From positions 124,001-188,000 of the forward strand of contig NZ_PHQQ01000001.1 in assembly GCF_002909235.1 (NCBI RefSeq): 64,000 nucleotides of DNA. Reading direction: 5' to 3'. Positions 29,165 to 38,027 of this stretch are shown here, piece by piece. Under the pieces are notes generated by a model. The model saw only the letters and a list, made by a program, of their open reading frames with translations. It did no database searches and was not told where the DNA came from. Made by a program: the position numbers and the translations under genes. Origin of the DNA: Arenibacter catalasegens (GTDB taxonomy: Bacteria; Bacteroidota; Bacteroidia; Flavobacteriales; Flavobacteriaceae). Numbering within the stretch: the stretch's first letter is position 1; each line of letters begins with the position of its first letter.

Positions 29165-29671
29165 ATGTTTTATCGCCTTTTCTCTTTTTTAAAATTTTGG
29201 ATGGCTTCGAGCAACCAACACGGGGTACACTCCCCTTTTGTGTACCACTATGTTACACAGTGCCTTTATGCAGCCCCTAATTTCAATGGCAACAGGTCCC
29301 ATAACATACTGCTTAAAACAGTAAACTATTTTAAAATAACCAAAATACAATTGACTCCCAATAGTATCGATTTAGAGAGGAAATTAACCAAAAACCTAAA
29401 GGGAGTAACTAGTGTAAATAGTTCCGGTGAATTAATCTTTTTAGGTACGCTGGACAGTGAAGCCATAGAACAAAATATTGTTCAAAACGTTCACCTTTCC
29501 CACGATACTATTGTTTATGTAGATAACATATACAAAACAGCGAATACTAATAAACTGTGGAGAAGTATAAAGGAATTAGAGCAGGTAAGGGTAACCATAG
29601 ACCTATTTTACGGTGGATTGGTATTTTTCCGCACAGGACAGGTAAAGGAGCATTTTAAGATTCGGATTTAA
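29165..29671 (+). CDS. Shrunken relative of a class I SAM-dependent methyltransferase
   Basis: 168 residues. The N-terminus (NQHGVHSPFVYHYVTQCLY) and the C-terminus (TIVYVDNIYKT, VTIDLFYGGLVFFRTGQVKEHFKIRI) resemble, from memory, the two ends of a roughly 260-residue methyltransferase common in Flavobacteriaceae. The central Rossmann part with the E/D-x-G-x-G SAM-binding loop is missing. No frameshift or stop is visible; the frame is clean, so it is either a stable internal deletion or a gene that lost catalysis. The start lies 21 bp after the ABC-F stop. Methyltransferase activity is not expected. Confidence 0.6.
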   Translation: MFYRLFSFLKFWMASSNQHGVHSPFVYHYVTQCLYAAPNFNGNRSHNILLKTVNYFKITKIQLTPNSIDLERKLTKNLKGVTSVNSSGELIFLGTLDSEAIEQNIVQNVHLSHDTIVYVDNIYKTANTNKLWRSIKELEQVRVTIDLFYGGLVFFRTGQVKEHFKIRI

Positions 29672-29717
29672 ACCCGTATTTTTATAAGTCATTAAAGAAA
29701 ATCCAAAAATTTGACCA

Positions 29718-29867
29718 ATGGACTACATCATTTACATAGTGCTCGCCGTTCTTGGTCTTATTTTCTTAGTAACAAAAGGACTTACCAAGAGAAAGTCTAA
29801 GGATAGGAAATCGAGAAAATTTATGGAAGATTACAGCAGAGGAGATAGAAACAAGCCAAAAGACTAA
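29718..29867 (+). CDS. Small single-span membrane protein (49 residues)
   Basis: ATG at 29718 to TAA at 29867. The first 20 residues (MDYIIYIVLAVLGLIFLVTK) are one membrane span, followed by a highly charged basic tail rich in K, R, S and D (KRKSKDRKSRKF, then RGDRNKPKD). By the positive-inside rule the tail should be cytoplasmic. It is 46 bp after the preceding gene and in the same direction, probably in the same transcript. No function is known to me; coding is inferred from composition and position. Confidence 0.55.
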   Translation: MDYIIYIVLAVLGLIFLVTKGLTKRKSKDRKSRKFMEDYSRGDRNKPKD

Positions 29868-29976
29868 CTTTTTTACTGTACTAGCATTGCCCAATAAATA
29901 CCTTACTGTTGAATGCCAACAATGACGGCCGAAGAACTAAAGAATAAACCTTTCAAACTAATATGCACCCATCTAC

Positions 29977-30552
29977 ATGAAAATATATACCAAAACAGGG
30001 GATGATGGCACAACGGGGCTGTTTGGAGGCACCCGCGTACCCAAACATCACATCCGAATAGAAAGTTACGGCACATTGGACGAGCTTAATTCGTGGGTTG
30101 GATTGATCAGGGACCAAGATATAGCGGAGGATTCCAAGGAAATTTTGATAAAAATACAAGAGAAATTATTTACGGTAGGAGCCTTATTGGCCATTGACCC
30201 TAAAAAGGAAAAACTTAAAAGCGGGAAAGACCGATTAAATATTCCAAAAATCAATATTGAGGATTTAAATATGTTGGAGCAAGAAATAGACAAAATGGAA
30301 TTGAATTTGCCGCCTATGACCCATTTCATCCTTCCTGGCGGACACACAACGGTGTCATATTGTCATATAACTAGGACCATATGCCGTAGGGCGGAGCGTT
30401 TGGTCTCCCACTTAAACGATTTTGAACCGGTAGATTCTTTTATATTGTCCTATATAAACAGACTTTCAGATTTCCTCTTTGTATTGGCACGGAAATTGAC
30501 CCATGATAAACAAGCAGAGGAAATAAAGTGGATTCCAGAGAAACAAGACTAA
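29977..30552 (+). CDS. ATP:corrinoid adenosyltransferase (PduO type)
   Basis: 191 residues. The N-terminal MKIYTKTGDDGTTGLFGGTRVPK is the PduO-type ATP-binding loop, and CHITRTICRRAERLV carries the conserved Arg-Glu pair (RRAER) of the active site. It adenosylates cob(I)alamin or its precursor, making adenosylcobalamin for B12-dependent mutases and reductases. No B12 synthesis gene is nearby, so it probably serves salvage of imported corrinoid. Confidence 0.94.
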   Translation: MKIYTKTGDDGTTGLFGGTRVPKHHIRIESYGTLDELNSWVGLIRDQDIAEDSKEILIKIQEKLFTVGALLAIDPKKEKLKSGKDRLNIPKINIEDLNMLEQEIDKMELNLPPMTHFILPGGHTTVSYCHITRTICRRAERLVSHLNDFEPVDSFILSYINRLSDFLFVLARKLTHDKQAEEIKWIPEKQD

Positions 30553-30632
30553 TAAATTCGTTAAATCTTCGTTATCAAAATATTAAAGCGATAACATTCG
30601 ATATTAAATAAATGAATTTTATGCAAAAAAAC

Positions 30633-30662
30633 TTGGTAGTCTCAGTTTAAAAATTACTTTTG
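30633..30662 (+). promoter_or_regulatory. Bacteroidota-type promoter of the DUF2795 gene
   Basis: TTG at 30633-30635 and TACTTTTG at 30655-30662 with a 19-bp gap match the -33/-7 consensus closely. Transcription would begin about 20 bp before the ATG at 30689. Confidence 0.6.
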
Positions 30663-30688
30663 CAAAATATTAAAAATAAATAATTACG

Positions 30689-30913
30689 ATGTATTGGACA
30701 TTAGAATTAGCATCTTACTTAAGTGATGCACCCTGGCCCGCAACAAAAGACGAATTGATAGATTACTCAATTAGAACCGGTGCTCCGTTGGAGGTTGTAG
30801 AAAACCTACAATCGATGGAGGAAGAAGGAGGGGAAATTTATGAATCAATTGAGGAGATTTGGCCAGACTACCCTACAGAAGAAGACTATCTTTGGAACGA
30901 GGACGAGTATTAA
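30689..30913 (+). CDS. DUF2795 domain protein (small, acidic)
   Basis: 74 residues, strongly acidic. The sequence MYWTLELASYLSDAPWPATKDELIDYSIRTG and the aromatic-acidic tail (WPDYPTEEDYLWNEDEY) are characteristic of a short DUF2795 protein found next to secA or housekeeping genes in Flavobacteriaceae. It has its own good promoter and terminator, hence is probably well expressed as a single gene. The function is unknown. Confidence 0.85.
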   Translation: MYWTLELASYLSDAPWPATKDELIDYSIRTGAPLEVVENLQSMEEEGGEIYESIEEIWPDYPTEEDYLWNEDEY

Positions 30914-30933
30914 AATATTAACGGAATTACAAC

Positions 30934-30960
30934 AAAAAAGTCTCATATGAGGCTTTTTTT
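30934..30960 (+). terminator. Intrinsic terminator after the DUF2795 gene
   Basis: AAAAAAGTCTCAT and ATGAGGCTTTTTTT form a stem with one G-T pair, followed by a run of T on the plus strand, 21 bp after the stop codon. Confidence 0.75.
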
Positions 30961-31085
30961 TTACGTAATTTTGATATTGGAAAATCTTATTTCCAAAAGA
31001 TAGCATTACACGTGCCAACTAAAAAAATGTGCATACACATGGGAAATGGCTGTAACGACGCCTTTCATTAATAACAGAAAACATT

Positions 31086-34000
31086 ATGAGTTTTTTAAAT
31101 TCGGTATTAAAGGTATTTGTAGGGGATAAATCAAAGAAGGATGTCAAAGACCTACAACCTTTAGTTAATCACATAAAATCTTTCGAAGCCTCGTTGGAAA
31201 TATTAAGCCACGATGAACTTCGGGAAAAGACAACTTTTTTCAAAAATAGGATAAAGGAAGACTGTAAAGATCTCAACGACCAAATAGACAAGCTACTAGA
31301 CGAGGTCAAGGCTTCTGCAGATATAGATAAGAACGAAGATATATACGCGGACATAGACAAACTTAAGGAAGAGATTTATACCATTTCAGAAATTGCCTTA
31401 ACGGATATGTTGCCAGAAGCATTTGCAGTTGTAAAAGAAACAGCAAAACGCTTCGCCAATAATGAAACGCTCACAGTTAAGGCCTCGGAGTTCGATAGAT
31501 TACTTTCAGGTTCAAAGGATTATGTTACCCTTAATGGCGATGATGCAACTTGGAGAAATTCTTGGGATGCAGCAGGAAAGCAGGTTACTTGGGATATGGT
31601 CCATTACGATGTGCAATTAATTGGAGGTATTGCCCTGCATCAAGGTAAGATTGCCGAAATGCATACTGGAGAAGGTAAAACCTTGGTAGCTACCCTCCCT
31701 TTGTATTTAAATGCACTTACTGGTAAGGGGTCGCATTTAGTAACAGTGAATGACTACTTGGCCAAAAGGGATAGTGCTTGGATGGCTCCAATCTTTGAAT
31801 TCCACGGACTTTCAGTGGACTGTATAGATAAACACCAACCCAATTCTGACGGACGAAGGGCTGCCTATAACTCCGATATTACTTATGGCACCAATAACGA
31901 GTTTGGCTTTGATTATCTTAGGGATAATATGGCCCATACGCCTAGCGATTTGGTTCAAAGACCACACAATTATGCCATAGTGGATGAGGTGGATTCGGTA
32001 CTTGTAGATGATGCCCGTACCCCATTAATTATTTCAGGCCCAGTACCTGAAGGTGACCGTCACGAATTTAATGAGCTAAAACCAAAAGTAGGTGATATCG
32101 TTAATAAACAACGTGCCTATTTAACAGGTGTATTGGCAGAGGCGAAAAAATTAATTACCGAGGGAGAAACCAAAGAGGGTGGTTTCCTATTGCTGAGAGT
32201 TTATAGAGGCCTTCCAAAGAACAAAGCCCTGATCAAATTCTTAAGTGAAGAAGGGGTTAAACAATTGCTGCAAAAGACCGAGAACTTCTATATGCAGGAC
32301 AACAATCGTGAAATGCCTAAGGTAGACGCAGAACTTTGGTTTGTTATCGATGAAAAAAATAATCAGATAGAACTTACCGAAAAGGGAGTGGAATATATTT
32401 CGGGAGATGGTGAAAGGGACTTTTTTGTAATGCCGGATATTGGCAATGAAATAGCCAAAATTGAAAATCAAGAACTTGAAATTAACAAGGAAGCCGAATT
32501 AAAGGAAGAATTGTTCAAGGATTTTGCTATAAAAAGCGAACGTATCCATACCATGAACCAGCTTTTAAAAGCATATACACTTTTTGAAAAAGATGTGGAG
32601 TATGTAGTAATGGAAAACAAGGTAATGATCGTGGATGAACAAACGGGCCGTATTATGGATGGTCGTCGTTATTCAGATGGTTTGCACCAAGCCATAGAAG
32701 CTAAGGAAAATGTGAAGATCGAGGCAATGACACAGACCTTTGCCACGGTAACCCTGCAAAACTACTTTAGAATGTACAGCAAACTGTCTGGGATGACAGG
32801 TACAGCGGTTACAGAAGCAGGGGAGTTTTGGGAAATATACAAGTTGGATGTTATGGAAATACCTACCAACAGGCCTATTGCTCGAGACGATAGACAGGAC
32901 TTAATCTACAAGACCAAACGCGAGAAGTACAATGCCATAATAGATGAGGTAACCAAAATTTCACAGTCCGGCAGACCGGTACTTATAGGTACAACATCCG
33001 TAGAGATCTCGGAATTGCTTTCCCGTATGTTGACCATTAGGAAAGTACCACACAACGTACTTAACGCAAAATTGCATAAAAAGGAAGCGGATATCGTAGC
33101 TGAAGCCGGAAATGCCGGCATAGTAACCATTGCCACCAACATGGCAGGTCGTGGTACGGATATTAAACTAAGTACAGACGTAAAAAAAGCAGGAGGTTTG
33201 GCTATTGTAGGTACTGAACGTCATGATTCCAGAAGGGTAGACAGACAGCTCAGAGGGCGATCAGGACGCCAGGGAGACCCAGGAAGCTCTCAATTCTACG
33301 TTTCCTTGGAAGACAACCTTATGAGGTTATTTGGTTCGGACAGGGTTGCTAAAATGATGGACAAAATGGGACTGGAAGAAGGCGAGGTTATTCAGCATTC
33401 CATGATGACCAAATCTATAGAGAGGGCACAGAAAAAAGTAGAGGAAAACAATTTTGGTGTACGTAAAAGATTGTTGGAATATGACGATGTTATGAATGCC
33501 CAAAGGGAGGTAGTCTATAAAAGAAGACGCCATGCCTTACAAGGAGAGCGTTTAAAAGTAGACATTGCCAATATGATCTATGACACCTGTGAGGTAATTT
33601 CGGATACCAATAAGGCAGCCAGTGACTATAAAAATTTTGAGTTCGAGCTTATAAAATATCTCTCCATTACCTCTCCCGTTAGCGAAAACGAATTTGACAA
33701 AATGGGAGTACAGGAAATAGCGAACGTTATTTATAAAACAGCCTATGCACAGTACAAGGACAAAATGGAGCGCAATGCCGCCACAGCCTTCCCTGTAATC
33801 AAAAATGTGTTTGAGGACAATGCCAATAAGTTTGAAAGGATTGTGGTGCCATTTACAGATGGTATTAAATCTCTGAATGTAGTAACTAATCTGCATGACG
33901 CTTATGAGAGCAATGGCAAACAATTGATAACTGATTTTGAAAAGAACATTTCCCTTGCCATTATAGATGATTCATGGAAAACACATCTTCGAAAAATGGA

Positions 34001-34445
34001 CGAGTTAAAACAATCCGTTCAATTGGCAGTGCATGAACAAAAGGATCCTTTGCTGATTTACAAATTTGAGGCCTTTGAACTTTTCAAAGGAATGATCGAA
34101 AAGGTAAACAAAGAGATCGTTTCCTTTTTATTCAAAGGGGAACTACCCAATCAAAGTCCCGAAATTCAAGAAGCCAGAAATATTCGCAAACCCAAGGAAA
34201 ATTTAAAGACCTCTAAGGAAGAAATTCCGAACAGTGATGAAATGTCCGCCCAAAGTAGGGCCGTTGGCCAAAACCAAGGTGGAAGACCACAGGTAACGGA
34301 AACCATTGTAAGGGAAAAAGCTAAAATAGGTAGAAACGAAAGGATTACCATTAAAAATGTAATGTCCGGGGAAAGTAAAACGGTAAAGTATAAACAGGCC
34401 GAGCCGTTATTGGACAAAGGAGATTGGGTAATTATAGAAGAATAA
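31086..34445 (+). CDS. secA: Preprotein translocase ATPase SecA
   Basis: 1,119 residues, the long Bacteroidota form (E. coli has 901). It has Walker [25 protein letters not shown]-like [16 protein letters not shown], and [12 protein letters not shown] and [31 protein letters not shown] in the second motor half. Extra length is partly an insertion around residues 340-480, within the first nucleotide-binding domain. The C-terminal zinc-binding SEC-C cysteines are absent; the end is [12 protein letters not shown] instead. It drives protein secretion through SecYEG. Own terminator follows. Confidence 0.97.
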   Translation: MSFLNSVLKVFVGDKSKKDVKDLQPLVNHIKSFEASLEILSHDELREKTTFFKNRIKEDCKDLNDQIDKLLDEVKASADIDKNEDIYADIDKLKEEIYTISEIALTDMLPEAFAVVKETAKRFANNETLTVKASEFDRLLSGSKDYVTLNGDDATWRNSWDAAGKQVTWDMVHYDVQLIGGIALHQGKIAEMHTGEGKTLVATLPLYLNALTGKGSHLVTVNDYLAKRDSAWMAPIFEFHGLSVDCIDKHQPNSDGRRAAYNSDITYGTNNEFGFDYLRDNMAHTPSDLVQRPHNYAIVDEVDSVLVDDARTPLIISGPVPEGDRHEFNELKPKVGDIVNKQRAYLTGVLAEAKKLITEGETKEGGFLLLRVYRGLPKNKALIKFLSEEGVKQLLQKTENFYMQDNNREMPKVDAELWFVIDEKNNQIELTEKGVEYISGDGERDFFVMPDIGNEIAKIENQELEINKEAELKEELFKDFAIKSERIHTMNQLLKAYTLFEKDVEYVVMENKVMIVDEQTGRIMDGRRYSDGLHQAIEAKENVKIEAMTQTFATVTLQNYFRMYSKLSGMTGTAVTEAGEFWEIYKLDVMEIPTNRPIARDDRQDLIYKTKREKYNAIIDEVTKISQSGRPVLIGTTSVEISELLSRMLTIRKVPHNVLNAKLHKKEADIVAEAGNAGIVTIATNMAGRGTDIKLSTDVKKAGGLAIVGTERHDSRRVDRQLRGRSGRQGDPGSSQFYVSLEDNLMRLFGSDRVAKMMDKMGLEEGEVIQHSMMTKSIERAQKKVEENNFGVRKRLLEYDDVMNAQREVVYKRRRHALQGERLKVDIANMIYDTCEVISDTNKAASDYKNFEFELIKYLSITSPVSENEFDKMGVQEIANVIYKTAYAQYKDKMERNAATAFPVIKNVFEDNANKFERIVVPFTDGIKSLNVVTNLHDAYESNGKQLITDFEKNISLAIIDDSWKTHLRKMDELKQSVQLAVHEQKDPLLIYKFEAFELFKGMIEKVNKEIVSFLFKGELPNQSPEIQEARNIRKPKENLKTSKEEIPNSDEMSAQSRAVGQNQGGRPQVTETIVREKAKIGRNERITIKNVMSGESKTVKYKQAEPLLDKGDWVIIEE

Positions 34446-34748
34446 CAAAAACCCCCTTTCCTTTACAAAAGCTTATTAATGCAAAATAAAAAAGCGACAG
34501 GTGTATACGCCTGTCGCTTTTTTATTGTCCAAATTTTAATATATTTATGACAAAACTAAAGCTTTTTCCTACAGTAAAGGAAATAATTAAATTGCATAAA
34601 AAAAATTAGCCGTATATTGATATATCAGAAATACAACTTACTTTTTGGGTGTGTACGTCATTAATATATTGTTTTAACCTTAAAATTCATTACGCTTTAA
34701 TTCAAACGATTATCTTTACTGCAGAATACAACCATTAACCATTTTTTA
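34446..34748. other. Intergenic region secA-histidine kinase
   Basis: 303 bp containing the secA terminator (34488-34523) and AT-rich sequence. TTATCTTTAC 35 bp before the kinase start resembles a -7 element (TATCTTTA, one mismatch to TAnnTTTG). There is no other gene or structure that I can support. Confidence 0.5.
34488..34523 (+). terminator. Intrinsic terminator of secA
   Basis: AAAAAAGCGACAGG and CCTGTCGCTTTTTT form a strong stem, the T run lying on the plus-strand 3' side. The mirrored A run makes it usable from the other direction too. Confidence 0.88.
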
Positions 34749-35957
34749 ATGCAAATACCCATTCAGGATCAGTACCGACTGCAGGACAAAGTCCGTTTAA
34801 CGTTAAGGGTTAACTATATCTCCTCTGTCCTTTCAATTGTTTTCGGTATTGTATGCATCTATTTCCTTAAAATCACACAGATAATCCCAGCTATTTTCAT
34901 TGCATTTGGCGTCCTTAACCTGGCCAACACCCTTTTGTTTCACAAACATAAAACACTAGCCTTAACATATAATTTTACGTCGATAATGGCCTTGGCCGCT
35001 TCTGTTATTATTACCATATACAGTGGCGGAATTAACAGTCCCTTTATTTTTGTACTGGCACTGGTGGTTTTTGCCGGATATATGAGCACAAAGGTGTATG
35101 GGAGGGTTTACTTAAATTTGAACCTACTTATTATTATCCTTATTTATTCCCAAAATGTAGCGGAATTTAGTTTTACAGAGAACATGGTGCCTGCTCAAAG
35201 TAAAAATATGTTTGCCCTTTTTAGTATTCTCTTTTCTGTATACCTATTAGGGGGTGTCATTGGAAAAAACCTCCTTAAGGCCCATAACGAATTACACAAG
35301 ATCAGGAACGAAAATGAAGCACGTATCAAAGAAAAGGATACTCTTTTAAAGGAAATACACCACAGGGTAAAGAACAATCTTCAAACGGTATCCAGCCTAC
35401 TAAGTCTGCAGTCCAGAAGTATTGATGAGCCCAAGATTAAAACTTTGATAAAAAGCAGTCAAAATAGGGTGATTTCAATGGCCATGGTTCATGAGATGTT
35501 GTATATGCGACATGATTTATCCAAAATTGAATACAAGTCTTATGTAGAGGAATTAAGTGATTATTTATTAAGATCCTTTAAAGGCTCAGACAACAATATA
35601 AGCTTAAACATCATTATACCAGATATTAAATTGGGGATAGATACAGCAATACCATTAGGTCTATTGATCAATGAGGTTATTACCAATGCCCTCAAATATG
35701 GGATAAAGGACAACGAAGAAGGTGAGATACATATAGAACTTTTAAAATCCAATGATAAGGATTACGTACTTTATATTGGAGATAATGGCGAAGGCTTTCC
35801 AGAAAACATAAGCCATAAGAATACCAAGTCCTTGGGCCTAAAACTTATCCATAATCTGGCCCGACAGTTAAAGGGGTCTATAAATAGGGATATGTCAAAA
35901 AAGGGTACAAACTACATTGTGAAATTTTCAGATATACAGCAGACATTTAAGACTTAA
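34749..35957 (+). CDS. Membrane sensor histidine kinase (HisKA_2/HWE-like family)
   Basis: 402 residues. The N-terminal 175 residues hold about six membrane spans with almost no external loop, so the signal is sensed in the membrane. Then comes a coiled segment and the dimerisation/phospho-acceptor block KEIHHRVKNNLQTVSSLLSLQSRS (phosphorylated His about 206), the HisKA_2 pattern. The ATPase domain has the N box INEVITNALKYGI, G1 IGDNGEGFP and G2 SLGLKLIHNLA. No response regulator gene is adjacent, so the partner is encoded elsewhere. Such kinases in Bacteroidota often work with LytTR-type regulators, which is of interest because of the repeat arrays near the peptide genes that follow. Confidence 0.9.
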   Translation: MQIPIQDQYRLQDKVRLTLRVNYISSVLSIVFGIVCIYFLKITQIIPAIFIAFGVLNLANTLLFHKHKTLALTYNFTSIMALAASVIITIYSGGINSPFIFVLALVVFAGYMSTKVYGRVYLNLNLLIIILIYSQNVAEFSFTENMVPAQSKNMFALFSILFSVYLLGGVIGKNLLKAHNELHKIRNENEARIKEKDTLLKEIHHRVKNNLQTVSSLLSLQSRSIDEPKIKTLIKSSQNRVISMAMVHEMLYMRHDLSKIEYKSYVEELSDYLLRSFKGSDNNISLNIIIPDIKLGIDTAIPLGLLINEVITNALKYGIKDNEEGEIHIELLKSNDKDYVLYIGDNGEGFPENISHKNTKSLGLKLIHNLARQLKGSINRDMSKKGTNYIVKFSDIQQTFKT

Positions 35958-36065
35958 GCCTTCCACTGGAAACCTTCCAAATTCTTAATAGAGTCCTATT
36001 TTTAATCACCGGCATTTTAGGTTCGAAATTAATCGACTTTAATTCGGTAATGACACAAAGATGCC

Positions 36066-36185
36066 TTATTTCCTTTCCTGTTTCACTGGCACTTTTAATG
36101 GACGAAGAACACCCTTTGTTTTTGGAAAAACAATGATATAACTAAGACAAAGTGCGATGGTAACTAAAATTGCAAATAACATCAT
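36066..36185 (-). CDS. Candidate 39-residue single-span membrane peptide downstream of secreted peptide copy 1
   Basis: From ATG-ATG at 36180-36185 to TAA at 36066. The residues begin MMLFAILVTIALCLSYIIVF, a clear membrane span, and end in a basic tail (PKTKGVL..VPVKQERK). A related 38-residue frame lies at the same place after peptide copy 2 (44305-44421), with 12 of 19 identical residues in the core. This conservation in two places is the main argument that it is a real gene. It starts 53 bp after the stop of the secreted peptide gene and is probably in its transcript. Function unknown. Confidence 0.5.
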   Translation of the reverse strand: MMLFAILVTIALCLSYIIVFPKTKGVLRPLKVPVKQERK

Positions 36186-36237
36186 AGGGGTCAAATTTAG
36201 TACTACATTTCTGTAGTAGTCGGTTAATAATTGCTAA

Positions 36238-36462
36238 TTAAGCCAATTTAGCTTTGTTTAATTTGGTAGTGAAAGCCAATTCCTTTGTTACCCTAGAGTT
36301 TTTGAACATATACAAACGGGCAACGCTGTTTTCGTTTTTCACAGCAACTTTTGTAACGATAGGCATGGCAACATTCTCAACTTTTACCTCGCTACTACCG
36401 TTTTGAGCATGAGCAGCTAAACCGATAAAAAAAATAAAGATTAAAGTTAAAATGGTTTTCAT
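36238..36462 (-). CDS. Small secreted peptide, copy 1 of 3 (74 residues)
   Basis: Signal peptide MKTILTLIFIFFIGLAAHAQ with a clear AHA-Q cleavage site leaves a mature peptide of about 55 residues, ending VARLYMFKNSRVTKELAFTTKLNKAKLA-like. It is paralogous to 44443-44682 and 48347-48586; the conserved part is ARLYM.KNS.VTK and the tail TKLNKAKLA. All three share 55 identical bases around the start codon (36436-36490 here). I know this as an unnamed, often multi-copy flavobacterial peptide family, with no known function. It is divergent from the tetR gene and convergent with the histidine kinase. Confidence 0.8.
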   Translation of the reverse strand: MKTILTLIFIFFIGLAAHAQNGSSEVKVENVAMPIVTKVAVKNENSVARLYMFKNSRVTKELAFTTKLNKAKLA

Positions 36463-36516
36463 GACTTGCGTTTTGTTATATATATAACTTGGGCAAGTGT
36501 ATTTTTATAAGTATGA

Positions 36517-36544
36517 TTCGTTGAAAAACAGGGTTTTTCGTTGA
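36517..36544 (-). promoter_or_regulatory. Pair of phased repeats upstream of secreted peptide copy 1
   Basis: TTCGTTGA at 36517-36524 and again at 36537-36544, exactly 20 bp apart (two helical turns). Related repeats at the same place precede copies 2 and 3. The pattern resembles the paired direct repeats of LytTR-type regulators; the regulator identity is inference. Confidence 0.45.
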
Positions 36545-36714
36545 TCTGAAAAATGTCTGTTGAATTGCAAAAAACTACCGATAAAAGCAACTGGACCTCT
36601 TATCCCTTTAGCGGTAAAAGAAGAATTTAATCGTCACTCATTCACTACTTAGACTAATAATTAAATGTTCCTGAGCCTATTCAAATTAAATAAATGTTAA
36701 AATATTTTTTATAT

Positions 36715-36735
36715 CTAACTGATTGTTTAGTTTTG
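36715..36735 (+). promoter_or_regulatory. tetR promoter with an overlapping imperfect operator
   Basis: CTAACTGATTGTTTAG (36715-36730) matches the perfect palindrome at 37337-37352 in 12 of 16 positions. The -7-like TAGTTTTG (36728-36735) overlaps its right arm, so a repressor bound here would block the tetR promoter. The start codon is at 36753. This implies autoregulation by the encoded TetR protein. Confidence 0.5.
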
Positions 36736-36752
36736 TCCTGTTGTTAGGAATT

Positions 36753-37316
36753 ATGGCAAGAAAAAAACAATATATAGAAGAAGAGGTTATAGATAAAGCC
36801 ATGCATTTGTTCTGGCGTAACGGCTATGAATCAACCTCTATGCAAATGCTTGAAAAGGAAATGGGCATTAACAAATTTTCTATATATTCTAGTTTTGGAA
36901 GTAAGCGTGGTGTTTTTTTGGAAAGCCTAAGAAGTTATAAAAAGAAGGTTAATTGCATCTTCGATAAATTTAAAAACTCCACTAAAGGTGTTGAAGACAT
37001 TAAAGATTTTTTTTATGATTCAGTAAACATTAGTTATCAAGAAGGAAACCATAAGGGCTGTTTATTAACCAATACGTATAATGAGTTTTCGGAAACTGAA
37101 GATGACTTGGTAAAAGGTGAGATGACTTCTTACATGGATAATCTTAAAACACTATTGATGGCTAAATTGAGAATGGATGGTACTAAAGACGAAGAAACAA
37201 TAACAAAACAAGCCAATTTCTTATTATTAGCCAAGCATGGCTTAGCCGCAGCAACCAGAGTTAACAGTCAAAAAGAAATTGAAGACTATATTGAAATGAC
37301 ATTTAAAAACATTTAA
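36753..37316 (+). CDS. TetR/AcrR family transcriptional regulator
   Basis: 187 residues. The N-terminal helix-turn-helix is STSMQMLEKEMGINKFSIYSSFGSKRGVFLESL (about 28-60), followed by the helical ligand domain. The open frame begins ten codons earlier but the ATG at 36753 gives the usual MARKKQY start. It precedes seven genes in the same direction (37391-41613), and operator-like palindromes lie before it and before the next gene. It therefore probably represses itself and the cassette until a small molecule releases it. The nature of the ligand is unknown; electrophiles or quinone-like compounds would fit the neighbours. Confidence 0.9.
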   Translation: MARKKQYIEEEVIDKAMHLFWRNGYESTSMQMLEKEMGINKFSIYSSFGSKRGVFLESLRSYKKKVNCIFDKFKNSTKGVEDIKDFFYDSVNISYQEGNHKGCLLTNTYNEFSETEDDLVKGEMTSYMDNLKTLLMAKLRMDGTKDEETITKQANFLLLAKHGLAAATRVNSQKEIEDYIEMTFKNI

Positions 37317-37336
37317 ACATTTTTTTTATCATAAAA

Positions 37337-37352
37337 CTAAACGAACGTTTAG
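37337..37352 (+). promoter_or_regulatory. Perfect TetR-type operator palindrome
   Basis: CTAAACGAACGTTTAG consists of perfect 7-bp arms around a 2-bp centre. It lies 38 bp before the AhpD-like gene and 21 bp after the tetR stop, the expected place for an operator controlling the cassette. Confidence 0.62.
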
Positions 37353-37390
37353 AATTAAAGTTGAATTACAAATAGAATAATACAGAAATT

Positions 37391-37954
37391 ATGACAACAT
37401 TAAAAGTACACAACATTGAAACTGCTCCTGAAGCTAGTAAACCATTATTAGAAAAATCGCAAAAAGCATACGGCATGATACCTGGCCTACATGGTGTCTT
37501 AGCTGGAGCTCCCGAAATACTGGATGCTTACCAAAAAATCCATGAGCTATTTGTAAACACATCTTTTAACGAAGAAGAATTAACCGTAGTATGGCAAACT
37601 ATTAACGTAGAGCATGAATGTCATTATTGCGTACCAGCACATACAGGTATTGCAAATATGATGAAAGTAGACCCTGCATTAAGTGAGGCTTTGAGAAACA
37701 GAGAAACAATGCCAACAGAAAAACTCCAGGTCTTACACGATTTTACTTTAAAAATTGTACGCAATCGTGGACATGTAACAATAGAAGATTTAAATACATT
37801 TTATGCCGCAGGTTATGAGGAAAGACAAGTCTTGGAAATCATTCTAGGGCTATCTCAAAAAGTAATAAGTAATTACACCAATCATATTGCCAATACACCT
37901 ATAGATGCTCCATTTCAAAAATTTGCTTGGAAAAAAGAGAGTGTGCAAATATAA
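37391..37954 (+). CDS. Carboxymuconolactone decarboxylase/AhpD-like protein
   Basis: 187 residues. The catalytic CxxC with the following His is in VEHECHYCVPAHTG (Cys77, Cys80, His84), as in AhpD alkylhydroperoxidase-type proteins rather than true carboxymuconolactone decarboxylases, which lack the cysteines. It likely has disulfide-based peroxidase or thiol-redox activity. It is the first gene after the operator and a hairpin follows it, so it may be expressed more strongly than the downstream genes. Confidence 0.88.
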   Translation: MTTLKVHNIETAPEASKPLLEKSQKAYGMIPGLHGVLAGAPEILDAYQKIHELFVNTSFNEEELTVVWQTINVEHECHYCVPAHTGIANMMKVDPALSEALRNRETMPTEKLQVLHDFTLKIVRNRGHVTIEDLNTFYAAGYEERQVLEIILGLSQKVISNYTNHIANTPIDAPFQKFAWKKESVQI

Positions 37955-37974
37955 AATCACAGATTTATAGCTTT

Positions 37975-38000
37975 TGACCTTCCGTTTATTCGGAAGGTTA
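37975..38000 (+). terminator. Hairpin between the AhpD-like and SDR genes
   Basis: ACCTTCCG (37977-37984) pairs with CGGAAGGT (37991-37998) around TTTATT, extendable by two more pairs (one G-T). There is no strong T run after it (TAATAAATTAAT), so partial termination or mRNA stabilisation within the operon is more likely than complete termination. Confidence 0.4.
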
Positions 38001-38027
38001 ATAAATTAATATTTAAAAAACAGAATT

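Noticed and set aside
33552-33923. 123-residue minus-strand ORF
   Set aside because: Antisense to secA, no recognisable motif; its length is explained by secA codon use.
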